From: Tetrapyrgos nigripes
Taxonomy: Eukaryota; Basidiomycota; Agaricomycetes; Agaricales; Campanellaceae
DNA length: 64,000 bases
Direction: 5' to 3'
Assembly: GCA_013368315.1 (NCBI GenBank)
Contig: JAACJM010000048.1
Span: forward strand, 1 to 64,000
The notes under the pieces are model-generated. The model did no database searches. It worked only from the letters and a program-made list of their open reading frames with translations, and was not told where the DNA came from. This document shows, one piece after another, positions 31,945 through 43,411 of the stretch (the stretch's first letter is position 1; every line of letters begins with the position of its first letter). The position numbers and the translations under genes were made by a program.

Positions 31945-32439
31945 GCTTGGTTGTGGTGTCCAGAGAGAAGTGTTTACTGGGTTGTCTTTTGCCTGGACAT
32001 TGCCAGTTTTTAAAGCAAGAGTCACGACAACGGTCCAGCCAGCCAGGTCATGTAATTGCCGAGTGTTCAAACCGTGACGTTGAATCAGCTGGAGTATTTG
32101 CTGAAAAAGCCTGTATGTATACCGCATATTGCCAAACTGCTATAGATAGAATGGGTTAACATGATGATGCTTGAGCATACTCACAGTCATAGGAGGAGAA
32201 GAGCAACCTGGGCGGAACAGCCGGGGTCCCGCGCTTCATAATACAAACTTAGTAGGGTTAGGGGTTCGATTCGTCAAGTGGCGTAGGCGAAATGATACGG
32301 TTCCAAATCCTGATTCTCTCTTCGGTCGAGACGTTGTGCTCCTTCCTGCGGGATTCCGAAGGTCCCATAATTCAGGCACTTTATTCTGTGCTCTGTGACA
32401 TTAATCTGACGAGTGACTTATTGAAGATAATGGCTTCAC

Positions 32440-32485
32440 TGATTCAGCATTCTCATCCTCGGTCTAACTCCCTCGACTTAATAAT
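32440..32485 (-). repeat. Diverged reverse copy of the 30887-31006 repeat
   Basis: Read on the minus strand it gives GATTATTAAGTCGAGGGAGT, then GACCGAGGATGAGAATGCTG, parallel to GATTATAAATTCGAAGGACT and the following GTCCGAGCATGAGAATACTG at 30962-31006. Similarity seems to continue beyond the unit. Confidence 0.45.
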
Positions 32486-33089
32486 CTAGATCAACAGGCG
32501 CTTCCAGGTCTCCGTACATTGGATGACAAACGGAGTGAGAAGGCAGACAATTTGGCGAGGAGGAGGAACCCCGCTGAACAGTTCTGAGAACCTGCTATAC
32601 GAGCAGGAACACAAAGGCGAGCGAGAGGAGGATCAGACGAGAGAGAATCTAGAACACGTCGTGATTGAAGATAAAGTAAAAAGTTAAAGTTACAAGCTGT
32701 ATGTGACTAGTATATATATATTGCTGTAACGATCATGTGATCGTGTAACGTCACAACACGTTTACAAGTTCCACACCACGGATCATTCCAGGCTCACCTA
32801 GCGCTTGCGGTCAGATCTATACCGAAGTCCGTCTCAACGTAGAGAGAGATAGGTAGGATGCAGGCAAGACATTTTCCGACCTGAACTTTGGACACGAAAA
32901 TAAAGCTCCTCTACTTGTTTTGATGAAGGATTTAGTACGTTTTTAGACAGCTGCCTCAACCGACTCGGTCTTCAGTCATCTCATTCGCAAAGTCTTTATA
33001 TACTCGCTAGATTGTACAAAGCGTGAACATAGAGGTATTGCCTAGGAAGACTGGACTTGCACTGAAGTCATTTGGTTCTGTGCGATGGC
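32486..33089. other. Spacer between carbonic anhydrases 3 and 4
   Basis: No gene. Contains TATATATATATTGC-like AT-rich DNA at 32711-32724 and a short dyad (GATCATGTGATCGTG). Nothing else was recognised. Confidence 0.35.
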
Positions 33090-33888
33090 CTACGCCACCT
33101 GGCGAATCTTTCCTCAAGGAGTCAGCATCAGACCATATCAGAACACTGGCAGAGGAGAGGTTAGGACTTGCCTTTCCAGTATTATCATCAAATACCCATC
33201 CAGTAACCTTCGTCTCAGGATAGATCAAGGGACTCTTCCTCAGATACTCGACATCACGCAAGGCAAAGTTATCGACGCTCAATTGTCCAAAATTAGTGGG
33301 TATCTTATCCACTACAGCATCGATAGCATTCAGGTCTTTCGCGTGGGCCTTGAAGTCCTCAATGATAGCGTCTTTGCTGTTGTAAAAGTAGCCGCAATCA
33401 CTGTGCTTGATTACGACAAAGTGGCGAGTGCCGAATTTCTGGGTGATGAGGATGGATCTGGTGAGCTCACCACTGCAAGTGGCAAGACAACGAGAAGGGT
33501 AATCTTCAGTCACGGATGAAAAAATGACCTGAGGCTGACTTACACTCCACCACCCGCGTTTCGGATGATCGTTGTATCAAAGTCGCCGAGTCCAAGTTGT
33601 TTCTGTGGGCTAGCATTTACGTTGGCATTAGACTCGAACGACCGTTTCCAGCTCATACCCATACTCACTGGAGGCGGCAGTCCATACATGCGACTGTTGC
33701 AAATTTCGAGGCTAATATCAGCGAAAATCACCATGAAACATGGGACGAGACATACCAATCGCAGTCTTGGGGAAATGTCCCCAATTCTCTGCGCCAATCT
33801 TCGCTTTGTGGCCCTCGGCGTACTTGGCGTTACGATCGAGAAGATCCTGGCTGGGAATAGGAGGGGAAATCTCGTTGCTGTTAGACAT
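33090..33888 (-). CDS. Beta-carbonic anhydrase 4
   Basis: Fourth paralogue. The start at 33888 gives SNSNEISPPIPSQDLLDRN. The zinc exon reads VACMDCRLQ, the pocket segment IIRNAGGGV and the second zinc motif VIKHSDCGYFY. The final intron has a GC donor (GGAAAG|gcaagt), a known minor GC-AG class; its acceptor just before ATTCGC leads to the IRQVA ending shared by the family. Without this splice the frame would run on for about 50 unrelated residues. All catalytic residues are present and the product is about 165 residues, probably cytosolic. Copies 3 and 4 are closest to each other (both KHSDCGY and SVDxxxLxDV). Confidence 0.88.
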
Positions 33889-33946
33889 GATTAGTTTGTG
33901 TTTGCGATGTCCAGAAAAACTGGAGTAGTCACCTAGGCATTCCGAG

Positions 33947-33954
33947 TTTTTATA
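33947..33954 (-). promoter_or_regulatory. TATA-like box of carbonic anhydrase 4
   Basis: TATAAAAA on the minus strand, about 60 bp upstream of the start codon at 33888. Confidence 0.5.
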
Positions 33955-34409
33955 CAGGGTACTGTCGTATTAGCCTATGGCATGGCCGAGGTTGGAGCTC
34001 GGTGTTTATGTGACTATTATCGTAGCCAAATGAGATGCTGAGCAATGTGTATATGGCCAGCGGTAAGCTGAAGTAGGTGAATAGGAGGTTAGCCTCGGGC
34101 ATGACGCGCATCCTTTCGCCGAAGCAACGTGAGAGTTGCAGTAGCATAGGGTTAGTAGAGTTTGACACGGCGGTCACTTCTTGCCACTGCCAGTGAACAC
34201 CTCGAACCCCGGGCCATTCAAGCATAATCACAGCTCGGACAAGGTCAACGCAATTGACATCTTGGTACTGTCCACAATCCCCTCTAGCGTCTTTCTCAGT
34301 TCACGGATCAATACCCTTGAATTTCGTTACTTCTGAAATGATTTCGCTGGGCGTCTTTTCCTGCACCAAAAATAACGATGAATTGACGTCAGGCGTGACC
34401 AGCCGCATC

Positions 34410-35789
34410 ATGGCCTTCAATCCCACCACAAGATACGCAAGCCAACCCACTATTACAGTCTGTGCGGGCAGGGTGCCCAACTTTGCGCACCCCTCGTTTC
34501 CGTTGACTTTCTTCTATTCTCCTAGTGACACGGTTGGTCATTTGAAGACAAAAATCCAGGTCAAAATTCGCCGAGTACGTCTTATCGTATCCACGTTTAT
34601 GACAGCAACCGATTTGCTTTTGCTTGTGCACATTTAGTTCTACAGTTCTCGTCAACAAATTGTCCTCAAGGATAGCAAGAAGCCTTTATCTGACGATACT
34701 CTGACCTTTCACGAAGCTGGAATCAATGCTGGCGATGAATTGGAGGTAGTTGACCTAGGTCCTCAGGTTCCTCGGAAGTTTGCTGGGCTATTGCAATACG
34801 TGAGTCCTGCCCTGCTACCTGAACATGAAGAGCGCCGACTAATCTCGCAGTTGTCATGCAGGCAGGACCCATAGTCGCACATGCTTATCTGTATTTCTTG
34901 CCCCAGTTTTTCTATGGAAAAGCAATTCAACACAGTCTAATGCAAAGGTAGGGCCTTTCTTAAGTCGGGAGCAGAATGAAGTTCTCATGGAAAATCCTGC
35001 AGCTGTGTCTTCGCGATGATTGAAGTGCATTTTGTGAAGCGAATCCTGGAGACGTTATTGTGAGCACATACGCTTTGCATACTTTTTCTGCAATTCATTC
35101 TGATGGTTTGTTGACCAGTGTTCACCGATTCTCTCGTCCAACGGTGCCCGTGCTTGATTTCGCCAAAAAGTAAATTTCTTTACTTGCTTGATTACATGTC
35201 ATGATTGATGCTGTATCTTGTCTAGCTTGTTATATTACAATGTCCTCGGCGGTATGTGCATAAAAATTTACTTTTCATCCTATTTGAGACTCATGGAACC
35301 ACGCTTCACAGGTATAGTTCTGGCATTTGATCTTTATCGTCAGACATTCTCAGACGCGTCTCCATACATTGAGGGTACCATAAAGAAAAGTCCAATATTT
35401 CTGTGGGCGTGTGTAGCATTATGGGCTGTAAGTCCCTTATCCGCCTCCTGTCGCTTGATAGACTAAGTTGCCCTCAGTTCTTCCAGCTATCCAATCTGTC
35501 TACCCTCTTGACTCTTCGATCCCTTCGCCGGGATGGAAACGCAAAACGACGTCTGCCTCGGGGGTACGGCACGCATTATCTGTTTGAGGCATTGGGATGG
35601 ATGGTGATTTGCCTTATGAGTGGATGTATAGCTGGTATGTTGCTGTTTCTTCGAACATTTTGGATTCCGTCTGCGCAATCATCCCAATCACCATATTGAC
35701 TGTGTTTCATAGCGTGGTTGTTCTTCCTGGTTGGGACTATTCCGGCGGCCGTCCGGGTATTGGACAAGCAGAGGAAGTCTAAGAGTTAA
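34410..35789 (+). CDS. Tsc13/TECR-like enoyl-CoA reductase, divergent
   Basis: A multi-exon gene of the very-long-chain trans-2-enoyl-CoA reductase family (ER membrane, last step of fatty-acid elongation). An N-terminal ubiquitin-like part (ITVCAGRVPN; DSKKPLSDDTLTFHEAG) leads to VVDLGPQVPRKFAGLLQYAG, then helices with FAMIEVHFVKRILETLFVHR and FSRPTVPVLDFAKN, and the 5-alpha-reductase-type C-terminal domain (LSNLSTLLTLRSLRRDG; YLFEALGWMVICLM). The segment GYGTHYLFE lacks the SCPNY-type block that normally lies between GYG and FE. The C-terminus (VRVLDKQRKSKS) lacks the usual Lys-His-x-x-Tyr-Lys-Lys-Glu-Phe. I infer a diverged paralogue, perhaps inactive. Start: ATG 34410, chosen because similarity begins there. 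Confidence 0.75.
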
Positions 35790-36471
35790 CGCGTTATTTG
35801 GAAGGAATATTCTACTGGACGAAAGGCCTTCATTCCGTTTGCACTGTATGTACATAACGGAAGGCAGCTCGGAGATGATTATCTTAGTCCATATGTCAGC
35901 TATGTAGAGCGATAAGATCCGGGTACTGAGAATGATTAGGCTCGCGGAGTCGCGGAGACTCGCGGGCTGTTGGTCGACTGGCACAAAGCAACGCCGCTAT
36001 TTGCTCACACGGAACGTTTGAAAAAGGTGACAGATAAACTTGCAAGGCTAGTTTTTATGTCGTCATCCATATCGATCATGCGCACGTTCCATGTACCAGC
36101 ATTTAATCCCTCCAGAGAGGTGAAAGGAAGGGAGCTCCTTCGAAGTTGACTGCTGTAAGGATATAGCCACTCTCGCAAGTTCACCGTTCCGGACCCCGCG
36201 ACTCAGCTCCAGTGGAAAGCTGATGCGTTTGTATGAAGAAAATCCGTCGAAATACACTCGTGGTAGCTATACTAGTAGTACAAAGGCTCCTCTTCTAGTG
36301 CTACATTCTCCATGCATTCTATCAAACGCGAAAAGATACATCTTGGAGTCGTTATAATCCATGAAGTGGTCCGAAAGAAATCCGTACTTCAGTCCGAGAA
36401 AAGTTGTTAAAGCGACAGAATTGCAGTCCAAAATCCTTATGTATCACTGCGTATACACGATCAAACCCCGA
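35790..36471. other. Intergenic between convergent genes
   Basis: Convergent 3' flanks of the reductase-like gene and the zinc-finger gene. Nothing else was recognised. Confidence 0.4.
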
Positions 36472-37655
36472 TCAAATCCTTCTCCGCCCAGGGCAGCTCT
36501 TGTCTTGATGTCTTTTCAACGACGACGGGGCAAACCCATTACCACACCGTGAGCATTGCACTTTCACGCCACGATGGGACTGAAGGTGGACTAGTAGTAC
36601 GCCAAGGTCAGCAAGCAGCGGAATTTTCAGTTTTTAAGCGTACAGTTCAAGTTGTGTCTTGCCGTGAAAGTTTGGAAACAGCCTGGGACAGTGCACTTGA
36701 CAAGCTTGTTGGTATCACTGCTACGCCGTTTCATGCGAGCTGCTCTTTCGACCGCGTCTGTCGCCACCCGGTGTTTGGATATTTCATGAGGCATCATAGG
36801 ATATGCAGCCGCAGTGCCGCCGAATTCTGCCGTCAGTGTGAAGGGAGATATAGCGAAATCTGTATTTGGGAAACCCCAAGGAGAAAGGGAGGCAACGTCT
36901 AGACCACTAGCGATATAATTCATTCCAACCCAAGTTGCCTCCTCAGCTGGTGTATCTGAGTAATAAGGCATGGAAGAATGTGGCGGAAACGAATGTGTTC
37001 GGGATTCTGGAAGAGCATTGGATTGAGCGCTCTGATAGCCATAATGGTCTGAATTGTATTTCTCCGAAGCAGATGCAGACTTGAAGGGAGTGGAAGTGGA
37101 GTACATAGCCGGACTCCCACTACCATAGTATGGGACATTGGCTGAATGCTGTTGCGAAGTGCTGCTAAGAGCTATGAAGTCGACGTCTGCAGGGAGGTCA
37201 TGTTCAGAAGGCCATCCACTATATACGTTGCGTACATCAGATGCAGTGGCCGCCGGGACGTTAGTGATTAGTGACATAGTTTGAGAATTATGGACGCTCA
37301 CTCATTAGGTTTTTGGCTGTGCATCTGAATGGTGAGGTGGCTTTGTCCTTGCCCAGTGGAGGGACTAGCAGGATTGACCGTGGACATTGGCGTGAACCTG
37401 TAATTGGAGGTGTTGGTTAAAGGATTCACGTGTCTAACATTGGGACACTCACCTGTACTGAACTGGTTCACATACATCATGTCGAAGATTGGCCTGTTGT
37501 CTAGCGGGGGACCAGCCCGCAGCAGAGGCACCATAGAGCCTGTGGTGAAGAAGGTGAGCGACTCTCCTTTCGAGGACATAAACTCAAGACACTCACTGTT
37601 CATCCTGAGTATAGTTGTAAGCCATGTTTGAAGCTGGGGGTTGGGAACGAGTCAT
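36472..37655 (-). CDS. C2H2 zinc-finger transcription factor
   Basis: Five exons on the minus strand. The start at 37655 gives TRSQPPASNMAYNYTQDEQ; then come GSMVPLLRAGPPLDNRPIF, FTPMSTVNPASPSTGQGQ, a long Ser/Pro/Tyr-rich exon, and a last exon across a 58 nt intron at 36591-36640. The C-terminus has one good C2H2 finger (CTVPGC ... HNLNFHLQSH, C-x4-C-x12-H-x3-H, split by the last intron) and a second degenerate C2HC finger (CSRC ... LKRHQDKSC). Two terminal fingers behind a low-complexity N-terminus is a common layout of Agaricomycete transcription factors. Targets are unknown. The stop is at 36472. Confidence 0.75.
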
Positions 37656-38843
37656 TGCAGATTGCTGTTTAATACTCTTGGGTTGTAGGCTATAACTGGG
37701 ACAGCGAGAACACTCCCTGCTTGAGATGGTGTGCAATATCGTGGAAAAGGACTCCTCCATCACTGTGCCAGCCTAGAAACTCGACTGAGTCTGTAGGTAA
37801 CGGATCTTTGAGATCCGAGCAATATCAACTCATGTTCAGAAATAGAAGGAAGAAGAAGAGATAGATTACTGGTTACTATGTTAAGCCGCCTGAATGAAAG
37901 CTGACATCCAGTGTCTCTGCCGGTCATCGGTCATATCGAATGCAGATTGACACATACAGCACTAAGAAGCTGGGGGTCAGATACAAGTCCTAAAAGCGAG
38001 GAAAAGAAAGGTCAAATATGTGATTCGAAAGGTATAGTTACGAATGCTGATCAAAATCAATTTCGAAACTCAAACTTGCTTGTAAATCCAAAGGATTCTT
38101 GACTGACCTCTCTACGAGTCGTTAGCTTCATATAATACATATCTACAGCGGTCCATTGACGCCATATTGACCATCCACGGAGAGACTTTTAGCAGAAACG
38201 TTATGTTGCAGTTTGGATGCTGTCCAGTAATTCTTCGGGCAGTGCGTCCATTGAGCTAGTATAGGTGACAAAAGAAATGTTCACATAGATGGGCGAAGCT
38301 GATCTATCTCCAGATGAAGTGGGCTTACCCCAGAGGAAGTCAGGGACACTTCCGGCCAATAATGTGGACCCCGACAGTGGATAGAGGGTACACTAATCCC
38401 GAGTGTAGCAGCCTTAAGATTGTCATATGTTAAGAACGGATAGACGTAGATGAGTAAGAGCAATGACCTTGCAGATCTCTAGAGCAATAACACAAAGGAA
38501 GGCCTGCGGTTAGTGGCAGGACGTGTACAACACGACAGATGATATGACTTTTCCCAGCTTCTTGCTTCTGTCATAGCCTGAGCAATGCCTGCTTCCACGA
38601 ATTGTGGCTGTTGAACAAAATTGAGGAGCCAAGGACTCAACCGCATGCCAGTCTTGCGAGGTGCGAAGTGGTCAAGTTGAGGTAGGACGCCAATTCCGGC
38701 AAGCTGCGGCTCCGATGGCTCATCTTATAGGCTCGTCACCATCCGGTTCTGTGACGTCATGCCAGCTACAAGCCCTTATGTTCGGATCAAGCTCCCTTCT
38801 ACGGCATGACGTAGTCCTTACTGCATTAGGCAGTGCTCGCGTG
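37656..38843. other. Intergenic upstream of the hAT nest
   Basis: No gene recognised; includes the promoter side of the zinc-finger gene. It ends at the CTCATGAG target duplication (38844-38851). Confidence 0.4.
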
Positions 38844-38861
38844 CTCATGAGTAGTGTTGCC

Positions 38862-41800
38862 TAGTGTTGCCGTGAGGCGAGTTCGAGCTCAACCCGAGCT
38901 GTCGGTTAAATTGACCCGGGTTGAGCTCGGGTCGACTCGAGCTGCCCAGCAACCCTAATATATTAGGAAGAACACTTTCCCATGTACCATTAGAGGCGTA
39001 ATCCTACATTCATGTACTGCTAGCTCAATCTAATTATTATACTACATGTTGTCAGAGTGATGGATGAGTCTGGCCAAGTCAGCAAACTGGCCTTGCAACA
39101 ACATCTCATGAAATGGTTCATCCATTGAGACCCCTATTGCCTCCTCCAAGTTCACTGTTACTTCCTCCTCCGTCTCCTCCATCTCAGAGGATTTTGCGAC
39201 CCAGCTCTTTGTGAAATCAAGCCGATCATCGTGGTATATAGCCTTGAGAATTTGCAGTACCTCCATCATGATAGGCGATAAACGAGACCGGCGATCTGTA
39301 TCGGTTTGCTTACTACTTGAGAACGCTCGCTCACATGGAACTGCTGACGCTTGGACAGGTAATACGTCAAGAGCAAGACGAAATAGTGTTGGGAATTTGG
39401 TCTGTAGCTGATCCTAGAGGACAGTAAGTATCTGATGACATGTATCAGCAAAATAAGTCACTTACATTGTCCCAATATTTTATAAGATCTTTGACTTCGC
39501 TTCGAGGTACAATACCAGCTGCAATCCAGTTCTGTAACTCCTCTTTCACTATGACTTCATCTCCTAGAATGGCTTGATTCTCGTGCTCTTCATCAGAAAG
39601 TGTGTCATGCGGCGACACATCTACATCAAGTTCCGACTCGAGTGAATCAAGTTCATTTTCCGAGTTTGTAGATGTGTCTGCATCAGTGCTGAGGGAGCTG
39701 AGGGAGTGGGTATGGGTGAGTGAATCTAAAGATTTTGTAAATGCATCAAGATTTGCGAGACCAACGCTTTGAGCATATGCAGCATTGGATCCGTTGTGAT
39801 GATTTCTGGTGTCTGATGCAGGACGCGATGTTGATGCGCCCAAGGCAGCCTTCTCAGCATCATGCCGAAGAGCAGTTTGGTGTTCCCGTAGCTGTAGAAT
39901 AGCTTGTCAATGACTGATGATCTTTCTACCAGAAGGGAAGTTTTACTTACCACTTCGATAAGTGCCGATTTTGCTTTTCCTGAATCTTCTGCGCTCCATT
40001 GACTTTCAATCCATGTAAGCTTGCAAGTTGGATTGATAGCTCATGAGGCATAATTAGACAATGACTGGTGCAAAAAAATAATAAGAGACTTACCCATTGC
40101 AAAAGCATACTCATGTGTTGCACGACTCTTTCCAACATATTCATAGATTTTCTGTAGCGAAGATTCAATCATGTGGGAAAGGTAGGGAAGCTTGGTCTGA
40201 ATCTTCTTGAGGTTGGAAGTTAATTGCTCGTACAATGGCAGGACGATGGCAAGAGTTGGGGTCTTTTCAGCAGACACAAGTTGTTGAATCATATGGAAAG
40301 AATGGAGGACAATCCGTATATCATTCAATACTGACAATTCCCAATCCGAAAGAAGAAGATCCTTTATCTCTTCGTTACCAGGCTGCAGGGCAAATTTCTT
40401 GACCGACTAGAATTACAATGAATCAATGATCAGTGAAAAGCTAGTAGTAAGTGCAATCAATTTGTAAACGTACTGGATATAATTCCAAAAGACGGTCAAC
40501 CATCAAGTAGATTGATGACCACCGTGTATCTACATCCCGGAGAAGGACAACGACTCGAGTATCAGATGAAGCTCCTGTACCTTGCAGATGTGGATTGGCA
40601 GCTTGAAATGCCGCTTCTGCTTCTCGCAACTTGTCAATCAAAATTTGACGCAGGCCGTCTCGACGCTTGCCAGAAGCACGACAAGCATTGACCAGCTTCC
40701 GGACACAGGAAATAACATCTTTTTCCAGAGCAGCAAGGTACTCGGCAGGGATTCGGATTTTTGGTGCCGGTGGATTCTGTTCATAGATTTCATCACTAGT
40801 CACGCCATCATCATCGTCCAATTCAAAGACATTGAGACGTGCGAGACCAGTCTTGACAGCAATATTGATGACATGAGGAAAGCATCTACCATTCAACATT
40901 GAGCAGACAGTCAGATCCAGGACTAACAAGTAGTACGTACCGAATGCGATTCCCTTTAGCATGAAACTTTACACCATGAAGACGGAGCTTTCGTTGCAGA
41001 GCCTCCATCATCGTGTTGTTATTTGAGGCATTATCAAGAGTGACCATTGCAATCTAATTCCAAGATCAGCATGAATTAATTTGATTGGAAACAAAAGCGG
41101 GACTCACTCGATTTGCAATCCCATACTCATCCAGCACGCCAAGGAAGTGTGTCGCCATGCTCTCTCCATCGTGACTTCCTTGAACATGCCGGAATGCGAT
41201 AAGACAAGACTTCAAGATCAGATGGCCATGTTCACGAATAATATAATGTGCTGTGATTGCCATGTAGCCTTGAAGATTTCCACGAGACCACATATCTGAC
41301 GTGAAAGAAATCCGGCCAAGTGAATGCTGCAAGAATCAGACAATATGCATGTCAGTTGAGATGTAATGCACAGATCAGATTACTTACATTCATTTCCTCT
41401 CGAGTATTCTTGAAACAAGTCTCGAATTGTCCAAAAATCAACTCCAGCAGATGCGTTCGATGAGGGATAGCCCCATCTTTGAGATCGACCCCAATATACT
41501 CGAGGACGTCTCGAAACTCCTGGCACTCAACAACATTGATAGACTATCATAGTAAAAAATTAGATCTTGACATAATTACAATGAATCGAACAGATTAAAC
41601 ACACCTGATCATCAACGACAATCCAGCGTATTAAAAGACTCAAGAAGCGTTCAGAATTGAATGGCTCCCCCGGTTTACGACGTGCAGAGGGGCGGTCTGT
41701 TGCATTCATCAAATCTGCGCCTTTAAGCCCAAGCGTTTTAACGGCGTCCTCGAATTTCTCCGAATGTTTGGTCGTGAGATGGTTCCGAATATTTTTGGTG

Positions 41801-43232
41801 AGACCTCCAGTAGCATTCTTCCAAATGCCAGCTTTTGGTCTAGTGGCGCTGTTGAAAAAGGAGTCAGTAAAATAATAAGCAAGGGTCAAAAATACTCACC
41901 CTTGTTCACACAATCGACAGGCCAGAAATTCAGCCTCTTCCACCGGAGGCTTCTCTGTCCGATGTTTCTCATCATCACCAAAATGAGGAATCCTCGCGAT
42001 CGGAGATGGAAGTATAAAATGCCATATATCAGTGGCAAGTTTCTTAGACTCGGAGTTTTGACGCTTTTCTTCAAAGGATCTGAATATTCCAGCGAGTAAA
42101 GCAGGGGGTACACATGCATCACCAGCTGGACTTGAATTTGAAGGGATGGGCCCGGCACCGGCAATACTCGCAGTTTGTGTTGGGTTGATGGTAGAAGCAG
42201 TGGCGGTTATGTTTTCTTTATCGCTTGATGTCCTAGAGCGAACGTTCCGAGTATCCTGATCACTGTTTGACACTCGCTTTTGCGTGTTAGAAGCACGCTG
42301 AGGATTATAAGCAATGAAATTGAGAGAGTTTTGTGTAACAGCCGCAAGTGGGACGACATGGGACTGATTGAATGAGGAATGGGATAAGGGTGTTGAGACA
42401 CCAGGGTAGGCTAAAGATGGCTGACGAGATGGCCAGACGCTTGGATTGGGACTCGGAGAATGAGGATGAGCTGAATAGGGGTAATTGGGATGATAAGGTG
42501 TAGCTGGTGATGCGGAACCAGGTACATTGGGCAAATGTGAGGTCACTTGATAGTATTGAGTAGGAGCACCCCGTGGTGGAGTATAGGGAGGATAGTTGTT
42601 GGGTTGCATGAGGGAGAGGAATTAAAGACAAAAAATCCAACATCCCAAAACTTCGCGTTTTTAAAGCCCAAAATTTACGGCAGGACCTAGGGAGCCAAGG
42701 CGACCAATTTCGGAGGTAACCAGCGTTCCATATGCAAGATGCTGCTTGGTAAAAAAGAGGAACGTCTGGGAGGAGCCTGAGGAGGAGAGGTAGTATTCAA
42801 AGTATGATTAGACACGAAATATCGTGTTTTTGCATCTTCAGGACTCAACAAAGACATACCCATTATGGGTATCTTAAGATAACTCTGCCGCTATCAAGGA
42901 ACTACCTCTCTAGAGTAGAAGTCCTCGCGTTTCAAACTTTTGAAAATCACGCTTTAAAATATCTAAAATGTACTCATTTATTAACAATTATGAGTAGTTT
43001 TACATCTTTAAGTGACTCTAACAAATTTACTTGCCATGTACTCAGTGATAATGTATTGAGAAAGCTACAGGAGAGCGATGCTGGACTTGGAGGCTGAAGA
43101 AAGGAAGACGCGACGCGTGTTGAAAGGCACCACATGGACCTGATGGCCGGAACATGCCGTTACCAAATATGGGATCGGGTCGAGCTCGAGTCGAGCTGAA
43201 TCATCGGGCTGGCTCGACCCACGGCAACACTA
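38862..43232. mobile_element. hAT-1 transposon, copy 2 (4,371 bp)
   Basis: Same length and ends as 8167-12537. The target duplication GTGTTGCC is at 38854-38861 and 43233-43240. The target is bases 3-10 of the hAT-2 end, which are also bases 3-10 of hAT-1's own end. I found seven base differences from copy 1, all transitions in CpG context. Confidence 0.95.
39042..42609 (-). CDS. hAT-1 transposase, copy 2
   Basis: Same exon structure as 8347-11914, from the ATG at 42609 to the stop at 39042. The BED finger (CRLC ... HLTTKH), FTSDMWSRGN, TLDNASNN and the hATC motif PCERAFSSSK are unchanged. I see four protein differences from copy 1: an Arg/Gln in the N-terminal head (SNTRKR against SNTQKR), Arg/His before SLGR, Arg/His in DEE-x-ENQ, and Arg/His in EPF-x-EM. 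Each follows from a CpG transition. None hits a catalytic residue, so this copy also looks functional. Confidence 0.87.
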
Positions 43233-43411
43233 GTGTTGCCGCGGGTCAACCTAGGACGCAACCCGGGCCATCGCTTATTTGGCTCGAGCCAGGCCCGAGT
43301 CACTTTCCCAATTTGGAAGTGGATCCATCAGCCCTTCGTAGAAACTGGATTCTTAGCTCGAACTAAGAAGATTCTAGTATCAAATGTATCTACAGTAGTA
43401 ATCATTGATGT

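Noticed and set aside
32253..32268. Telomere-like GTAGGGTTAGGGGTTCG
   Set aside because: Only two repeat units inside unrelated DNA; no array.
32205..32275. tRNA-like or SINE promoter around GGTTCGATTC
   Set aside because: The B-box resembles a Pol III element but no A-box at the right distance and no cloverleaf can be drawn.
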